In this document: positions 58,817 through 64,000 of the stretch, piece after piece
Layout of the letters: the number at the start of each line of letters is the position of its first letter
Numbering within the stretch: position 1 is the first letter of the stretch
Program-made: the position numbers and the translations under genes
The notes under the pieces: model-generated
Told to the model about the DNA's origin: nothing
The model's database searches: none
Seen by the model: the letters and a program-made list of their open reading frames with translations, nothing else
Source of the DNA: a bacterium
GTDB lineage: Bacteria > Planctomycetota > JAFGQW01
NCBI GenBank assembly: GCA_030426805.1
Contig: JAUHXU010000004.1
Location: forward strand, 420,792-484,791
Reading direction: 5' to 3'
Length of the DNA stretch: 64,000 nt

Positions 58817-59176
58817 ATGGCCAAGGACCTCGACCGCCTGCTGCGGTCCCTGAGCGAAGCGGAGCCCGTCGAAGAGGCGTCGTGCTGGCGACCGCGAGCC
58901 GACTTGATCCGTTCGCGGCGCGGTTGGCTGATCAAAATCGAACTGGCCGGCGTGCACCCCGAGGACGTCTCCGTGCACATCACCGGCGACACGCTGACGG
59001 TCGCGGGCGTCCGGCGCGACGTCGTGCTCGACGCCGGCGCGAGCATCCACTCGATGGAGATCGCCTACAGCCGCTTCCAGCGGAGCTTCCGCCTCGGCTG
59101 CTCGATCGATCGCGACCGGATCGAGACGCAGTACGACAACGGCATGCTCCTGATCCTCGTGCAACCCGAGAGCTGA
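58817..59176 (+). CDS. Hsp20/alpha-crystallin small heat-shock protein
   Basis: A 119-residue ATP-independent chaperone that holds unfolding proteins. The alpha-crystallin domain spans about residues 28-119: PRADLIRSRRGWLIKIELAG, VHPEDVSVHITGDTLTVAGV and the strand pattern YSRFQRSFRLGCSID, with YDNGMLLILVQPES in place of the common A-x-x-x-n-G-V-L motif. The N-terminal arm is short and the C-terminal I-x-I tail is missing. The ATG at 58817 has GGAG 5 bp upstream. The lon gene starts on the last base of its stop (TGATG), so chaperone and protease are co-translated. Confidence 0.92.
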   Translation: MAKDLDRLLRSLSEAEPVEEASCWRPRADLIRSRRGWLIKIELAGVHPEDVSVHITGDTLTVAGVRRDVVLDAGASIHSMEIAYSRFQRSFRLGCSIDRDRIETQYDNGMLLILVQPES

Positions 59177-61668
59177 TGAACGACGAGACGCCGATCCCAC
59201 CCACCGCGGAACGACCGGAGCACGACCTGCTCCCGGTCTGGCCGCTGCGCGACAAGACGCTCTTCCCGCAGATGCTGATCCCGCTGCTCGCGACGCGACC
59301 GCTGAGCGTCCAGGCGGTCGAGGCCGCGCTCACCCGCGAGGACAAGATGCTGCTCGTCGTGATGCAGCGCGACGCCTCGGTCGACACGCCCGATCTCGAC
59401 GACCTGCACACGATCGGCGTGCGCGCGGTCATCAAGCGGATGCAGCGGACCGACGACGGGCTGCAGGTGCTCGTGCAGGGCGTGGACCGCGTACAACTCC
59501 TCGAGCTGACCGCGAAGACGCCGTTCCTCCAGGGCAGCGTCCGCGTGCTCCCGCCGCCGGACGACGACGACACCGAGATCGAAGCGCTCGACCGGACCGT
59601 GCGCGGCCAGGTGCAGCGCGTCCAGAAGCTCTCCGATCCGCAGGTCGCGATGGGGCTCGACCAGGTGCTCCGCTCGGTCGACGAACCGCGCCGCCTCGCC
59701 TACCTGCTCACCGCGGCCCTCAACCTGAAGCCCGAGGAAGAGCAGGCGCTGCTCGAAGCGTCGACGCGCAAGGACGCGCTGCGCACGATCAGCGGCCACC
59801 TGCTGCACGAGATCCAGGTGCTCGAGTTGCAGTCGCAGATCGCCGGCCAGGTGCAGACCGAACTCGGCCAGCGTCAGCGTCAGCAACTGCTCCGCGAACA
59901 GCTCAAGGCGATCCAGAAGGAACTCGGCGAGGGGGGCGACGATGCCGGGGGCGAGGCCGCCGAGCTTCGCGAACGGCTCGACGGCGCCGAACTCCCCGAA
60001 GACGTGCACACCGAGGTCGAACGCGAGTTGGCGCGACTCGAACGGCTGCACCCGTCGGCGCCGGACTACCAGGTCACCCGCGGCTACATCGAGCTGTGCC
60101 TCGAACTGCCGTGGACGAAGACGACCGAGGACACGCTCGACCTGAAGCGCGCGCGTGCAATCCTCGACGAGGACCACTACGGCCTGGGCGACGTGAAGGA
60201 GCGCATCCTCGAGTACCTCGCGGTGCTCAAGCTCAACCCCGAGGCGAAGTCGCCGATCCTCTGCTTCGTCGGCCCCCCGGGCACCGGCAAGACGTCGCTC
60301 GGGCGTTCGATCGCGCGCGCGATCGGCCGGCAGTTCGAGCGGATGGCGCTCGGCGGATTGCACGACGAGTCGGAGTTGCGCGGCCACCGGCGCACCTACA
60401 TCGGCGCGATGCCGGGGCGCATCCTGCAAGCGGTGCGGCGCGCCGGCGTGAAGAACCCGCTGTTGATGCTCGACGAGGTCGACAAGCTCGGCTCCGGCTT
60501 CCGCGGCGATCCGGCGGCCGCGTTGATGGAGATCCTCGACCCGTCGCAGAACGACCAGTTCCGCGACAACTACCTCAACCTCCCGTTCGACCTGTCGAAG
60601 GTGTTCTTCATCTGCACGGCGAACACGCTCGAGACGCTGCCGGGGCCGTTGCTCGACCGCATGGAAGTGATCCAGGTCGACGGCTACACCGATGCGGAGA
60701 AGGTCGAGATCGCGCGTCGCTATCTGATCCCGCGCCGGATGCGCGAAGCCGGCATCGACCCCGAGCGGATCGCGATGGAAGACGCGACGCTGCTGACGGT
60801 GATCCGCGGCTACACGATGGAGGCCGGGCTGCGCCAGCTCGAACGGGCGCTCGGCAAGCTCGCGCGAAAGGTCGCCTATCGCCTGGCGAGCGCCGAGGAC
60901 AACGCGGACGGGCCGATCGAACTGACCGCGGAACTCGTGCGCGAGTTGCTCGGCGCGTCGTGGAACCGCGACGAGCCGCTACGCCGTCGCGCGCCGGCGG
61001 GGGTGTGCGCCGGATTGGCGTGGACGCCGTACGGCGGTGACGTGCTCTACATCGAAGCGGCGCTGCTGCCGTACAACACCGGCTTCACGCTGACCGGCCA
61101 GCTCGGCAACGTGATGAAGGAATCCGCGCAGGCGGCGATGAGCTACATCCTCTCGCAGGCGCGCACGCTCGAGATCCCGCGCGAGACGATCCTCGACTCC
61201 GGACTGCACGTCCACGTGCCGCAGGGCGCGATCCCGAAGGACGGCCCGTCGGCGGGCATCACGATCGCGACCGCGCTCGCGTCGGTCTACACCGGGCTGC
61301 CGGTGCGCGACGACGTCGCGATGACCGGCGAGCTGACGCTGACCGGCCTCGTGGTGCCGATCGGCGGCCTCAAGCAGAAGGCGATGGCCGCGCACCGGAT
61401 CGGCGTGAAGACCGTGATCGCGCCGCGCGAGAACCACAACGCGCTCGACGACATCCCGAAGAGCGTCCGCGAGGCGCTCGAGTTCGTCTGGGTCGATCGC
61501 GTCGAGGAGGTCCTCGCGACGGCGATTCCCGAACTCGCCGAACGGCTGACCCTGTGTCGCCTCGACTGGGAGGACCCGAGCGACGCCGAGATCGAAGCCC
61601 GCGAGGTGCCGGAGATCGAAGTCGCCGACGAGGCCGACAGTGCAGTCGCGGTCGAACGCGCCGAGTGA
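59176..61668 (+). CDS. lon: ATP-dependent protease Lon
   Basis: An 830-residue LonA protease that degrades damaged and regulatory proteins in the cytosol. The N-terminal substrate-binding domain (LLPVWPLRDKTLFPQMLIPL to about residue 210) and a helical coiled region (QRQRQQLLREQLKAIQKELG) precede the AAA+ domain with Walker A GPPGTGKT (366-373), LMLDEVDKLGSGFRGDPAAA (Walker B) and LLDRMEVIQVDGYT. The protease domain carries Ser692 (PKDGPSAGI) and Lys735 (GGLKQKAMAAHR), the catalytic dyad. An acidic tail ends the protein. The ATG overlaps the hsp20 stop by one base. Length is normal for LonA. The link to hsp20 suggests heat control. Confidence 0.95.
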   Translation: MNDETPIPPTAERPEHDLLPVWPLRDKTLFPQMLIPLLATRPLSVQAVEAALTREDKMLLVVMQRDASVDTPDLDDLHTIGVRAVIKRMQRTDDGLQVLVQGVDRVQLLELTAKTPFLQGSVRVLPPPDDDDTEIEALDRTVRGQVQRVQKLSDPQVAMGLDQVLRSVDEPRRLAYLLTAALNLKPEEEQALLEASTRKDALRTISGHLLHEIQVLELQSQIAGQVQTELGQRQRQQLLREQLKAIQKELGEGGDDAGGEAAELRERLDGAELPEDVHTEVERELARLERLHPSAPDYQVTRGYIELCLELPWTKTTEDTLDLKRARAILDEDHYGLGDVKERILEYLAVLKLNPEAKSPILCFVGPPGTGKTSLGRSIARAIGRQFERMALGGLHDESELRGHRRTYIGAMPGRILQAVRRAGVKNPLLMLDEVDKLGSGFRGDPAAALMEILDPSQNDQFRDNYLNLPFDLSKVFFICTANTLETLPGPLLDRMEVIQVDGYTDAEKVEIARRYLIPRRMREAGIDPERIAMEDATLLTVIRGYTMEAGLRQLERALGKLARKVAYRLASAEDNADGPIELTAELVRELLGASWNRDEPLRRRAPAGVCAGLAWTPYGGDVLYIEAALLPYNTGFTLTGQLGNVMKESAQAAMSYILSQARTLEIPRETILDSGLHVHVPQGAIPKDGPSAGITIATALASVYTGLPVRDDVAMTGELTLTGLVVPIGGLKQKAMAAHRIGVKTVIAPRENHNALDDIPKSVREALEFVWVDRVEEVLATAIPELAERLTLCRLDWEDPSDAEIEAREVPEIEVADEADSAVAVERAE

Positions 61669-61804
61669 GGGCGGCCGGTCTCGTTTCGGAACGGTAGGTC
61701 CGCAACGTCGAGGGCCGCGCCGCCGTCGGGGACCTGTTACGATGGAAACGGTGATGGAGAACTCGCGCGGGCCGGACGCCCGCCGCTGCTGGAGGACAAG
61801 ACCC

Positions 61805-63751
61805 GTGAGAGCCGTGCTCGCGACCGCGTCGCTCGTCGTCGCGGTACTGATCCCCGCCCTCGCCCGCGCCGACCACGACTACCCGGGTGCCGCCTGGCCG
61901 GTCGCGTCGTCGCCGGAGGCGGAGAACTGCTCGTCGTCGGGCTTCGCGGCCTACGGTGCGTGGCTGGCCTCGAAGGCACAGACGAAGCCGTTCGGCACCG
62001 TCGTGATCCGCCACGGCAAGGTCGTCTACGAGCAGTACGGAAACGGCGCGAGCGCCGCTTACACGAACGACGTCGGGAGCCTCCGCAAGTCGATCGCGAG
62101 CGCGCTGATGGGCATCGCGATCGACGAGAACAAGCTGACCCGCAACACGACCGCCTACTCGCTGTGGCCGTTCATCTACGACCACACGCAGGACGTCAAA
62201 GATCAGACGATCGAAATGCACCACCTCGCCTCGATGCAGTCGGGGTGGCTCGACACGGTCGGGCCGGGTGTGAAGTGGGTCTACAGCAACGCGGGCGCGA
62301 CCGCCGGCGGCTGCGTGATCGGCGCCGCCTACGCGAGCCAATACCAGTCGCGCTGGCCGCAATACGGCACCGGGACGAACTACATCGCGCCGATGGTCGA
62401 AGACCGGATCCGCGACGTGATCGGCGCCGCGTGGGTGTGCACGCACTCCGCCGGCACGTTCAACTCGTTCGCCTACAACCCGGGTCCGAAGATGGTCGTG
62501 CAGTCGACGATGCGCGACATGGCGCGCTACGGTTACCTGTGGCTGCGCGACGGCGAGTGGGCGAAGACGCAGGTCGTGTCGCGACCCTACATCCGCGACG
62601 CGCAGAAGAACCACGCCGCGGCGTTCACGAAGCTCTACGGCTACTGGTGGTGCACGAACGACAACCGCGCGGCGCTGCCCAGCGTGCCCGCCGACGCGTT
62701 CTGGCATCCGGGCGACGGCGCCGACGGCCACCGGACGCTCTTGCTGGTCGTCCCGTCGCTCGACCTCGTCGCCGCGTGCACGATCCACGACGACGACTTC
62801 GACCTGACGAACGGCTTCGCCGCACAGCCGGCGCGCAACCCCGAGCAGTGGGCCGCGGCACTGATGCCGGCGATCCTCCCCGATCCGACCGGCACGACGA
62901 AGCCGACCTTCGTCAGCGAATACCTGCGCGACGGGACGACCGGCCGCCTCGACGCGATCACGAACGCCGCGCAGGCGAACGCGACGACGTCGGGCCTCGA
63001 GTTGACCGGCGACCCGGTGACACTGAAGCTCCCCGACCGCACCTACACCGACCAGACCGTGCTGCTGTCCGTCGACGGCGGCATGCCGATCGACGCGTGG
63101 GCGGGGGTATTGCTCCGCGGGGCCGCGAACGCGCCCCACGACGACGACAACGATCCGCACGTACGCGTGCTCGCGAAGCGGCGCAGCGGCGACGGCGCGA
63201 GCATCGTCGAGGTCCGCCAGGGCACGCAAGTCCTCGCGACCGCGCCGGTGCAGCAGACCGACTTCTCGACGACGCGCTTCCTGCTCAAGGTCGTCACCGC
63301 CGGCACGAACGTGAAGGTGTGGATCAACGGCGAGTCGGTCATCGACTTGAACGGCGTGCCGAACCCGGCCGGGGGCGGCTACACGTGGCTCGACGGTCGG
63401 GTGTCGACCGCGAATCCCGGCGTCGTACGGCTGAAGTACTTCATCACGCGCGCCGCGACCGACGGGCTCGTCGACGTCTCCTACGACCGCAACGACTTCT
63501 GCTACCTGACGATCGTCGAAGAGGGGATGTGGACGTCGCTGCAGACGAATACGTTCTTCGTCAGCGTCGGCTCGTTCAAGGTCGGCTTCGCGTCGTTCTG
63601 GAACATCGTGTTCCAGCTCACCGGCCTGTGGCAGCAGGTCGGCTTCGGCCCCGAGCACTTCGGGCTCGCGCTACGCTTCTCCCTCGGCCACGGCACCGAC
63701 GTGACGTTCGAGTACAAGGGCGACGCGGAGCAGGAGTACATCCCGTACTGA
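61805..63751 (+). CDS. exported serine hydrolase of the beta-lactamase/DD-peptidase superfamily
   Basis: A 648-residue exported hydrolase. The start is taken as the GTG at 61805 because GGAGGA lies 8 bp upstream and the signal peptide (VRAVLATASLVVAVLIPALA) begins at once. ATGs at 61742 and 61754 lie on or too near the likely -10 TACGAT (61738-61743). The S-x-x-K motif is SLRK in NDVGSLRKSIASALMG, the Y-x-N motif is VYSNAG and the third motif is probably WHPGDGADGH. This resembles class C beta-lactamase-like esterases (serine hydrolase family). Residues about 360-600 form a second, beta-rich domain (LSVDGGMPIDAWAGVLLRGA, VWINGESVIDLNG) that looks like a laminin G/concanavalin-type carbohydrate-binding fold. 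Confidence 0.82.
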   Translation: MRAVLATASLVVAVLIPALARADHDYPGAAWPVASSPEAENCSSSGFAAYGAWLASKAQTKPFGTVVIRHGKVVYEQYGNGASAAYTNDVGSLRKSIASALMGIAIDENKLTRNTTAYSLWPFIYDHTQDVKDQTIEMHHLASMQSGWLDTVGPGVKWVYSNAGATAGGCVIGAAYASQYQSRWPQYGTGTNYIAPMVEDRIRDVIGAAWVCTHSAGTFNSFAYNPGPKMVVQSTMRDMARYGYLWLRDGEWAKTQVVSRPYIRDAQKNHAAAFTKLYGYWWCTNDNRAALPSVPADAFWHPGDGADGHRTLLLVVPSLDLVAACTIHDDDFDLTNGFAAQPARNPEQWAAALMPAILPDPTGTTKPTFVSEYLRDGTTGRLDAITNAAQANATTSGLELTGDPVTLKLPDRTYTDQTVLLSVDGGMPIDAWAGVLLRGAANAPHDDDNDPHVRVLAKRRSGDGASIVEVRQGTQVLATAPVQQTDFSTTRFLLKVVTAGTNVKVWINGESVIDLNGVPNPAGGGYTWLDGRVSTANPGVVRLKYFITRAATDGLVDVSYDRNDFCYLTIVEEGMWTSLQTNTFFVSVGSFKVGFASFWNIVFQLTGLWQQVGFGPEHFGLALRFSLGHGTDVTFEYKGDAEQEYIPY

Positions 63752-63763
63752 TCGGCGTGCGAG

Positions 63764-64000
63764 TCAGCGGCTCTGGGGCGTCTTCAACGGGACGACGAAC
63801 AGCCGCTTGGCGGAAGGGTTGATCGCGCGCGCGCGGGCCCTGGGGTTTGCCGTCACGACATAGTCGGCCCAACCGTATTCCCCATAGTGGTAGCCCGAGA
63901 GGTGGAACCACGTGTGGAAGGGTGGCACCGTCTTCGGGTCGACCACGACGACGGATCCGCGCGGCATCAGCGCTCTCGCCTCCGCGAGGTCCCCGTAGTC
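63764..64000 (-). CDS. C-terminal end of an unidentified protein (partial)
   Basis: The minus-strand frame is open from the window edge to the stop at 63764-63766, giving at least 78 residues: DYGDLAEARALMPRG, then SVVVVDPKTVPPFHTWFHLS and GYHYGEYGWADYVVTANPRA. An ATG at 63967 is internal, since the frame continues upstream beyond 64000. The pattern of a hydrophobic strand followed by an aromatic-rich segment (HTWFHLSGYHYGEYGW) does not match a family I know. It converges on the serine hydrolase gene with 12 bp between. Confidence 0.6.
   Translation of the reverse strand, partial: DYGDLAEARALMPRGSVVVVDPKTVPPFHTWFHLSGYHYGEYGWADYVVTANPRARARAINPSAKRLFVVPLKTPQSR

Overview
The window is one continuous piece of a very GC-rich bacterial chromosome (roughly 68-70% G+C by eye). 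It is densely packed with about 54 protein genes, most separated by a few bases or overlapping by 1-17 bases, and has no rRNA, tRNA, CRISPR array, insertion sequence or prophage that I can recognise. LpxA, a GT9 heptosyltransferase-type enzyme and an MlaE/F/D lipid transporter indicate a Gram-negative cell with an outer membrane. Two exported proteins (9360-10574 and 53288-55726) share a C-terminal module that I associate with deep-branching, very GC-rich Planctomycetota. That phylum is my best guess, as an inference and not a proof.

Layout. 1-7015: a UvrD/PcrA-type helicase (cut by the window edge), a DTW/Tsr3-like protein, two glycosyltransferases, an SGNH hydrolase, 700 bp of repeat-rich non-coding DNA, and a GT9 glycosyltransferase. 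7298-12615: a type IIA topoisomerase pair (B then A subunit) split by an exported beta-propeller gene. 12635-20824: small membrane protein, EamA exporter, acyl-CoA synthetase, DmpA peptidase, S9 peptidase, cupin and SDR. 20857-25805: a membrane hydrolase followed by a five-gene Mla/Pqi-like lipid-transport operon. 25806-28661: a long non-coding leader with strong RNA structure, a KamA-like radical SAM enzyme, and LpxA. 28697-34308: TerC, then proline catabolism (P5C dehydrogenase and proline dehydrogenase) flanking a thiol peroxidase. 34325-37031: tryptophan 2,3-dioxygenase, a kynurenine-type aminotransferase and YceH in one operon. 37144-42951: phosphoesterase-like membrane protein, TrkA and three tandem exported paralogues of unknown function. 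42900-45319: glycosyltransferase plus flippase-like protein. 45798-53212: a six-gene overlapping operon (Na+/solute symporter, 48-residue membrane protein, nucleotidyltransferase, GHMP sugar kinase, SGNH hydrolase, FAD/Fe-S oxidoreductase). 53288-64000: SBBP-repeat protein, ACT protein, glycosyltransferase, unknown protein, Hsp20-Lon heat-shock pair, exported serine hydrolase and the end of one more gene.

How the genes work together. Proline is oxidised to glutamate by the two genes around tpx. Tryptophan is opened and transaminated by the TDO-aminotransferase pair. The glycosyltransferases, LpxA, the flippase-like protein and the Mla system serve the envelope. The operon at 45798-53212 looks like uptake, phosphorylation and nucleotide activation of a sugar or sugar acid, with an oxidase for a 2-hydroxy acid. 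I consider it the most promising uncharacterised pathway here.

Promoters often show a TATCAT or TATCCT/TATACT -10 box. Two genes (SDR at 20824 and GT4 at 57581, both minus strand) have a -10 box so close to the ATG that their mRNAs are probably leaderless. The best non-coding candidates are the structured RNA at about 25989-26240, the repeat mosaic at 5095-5752 and the palindrome/tandem-repeat region at 45517-45735.
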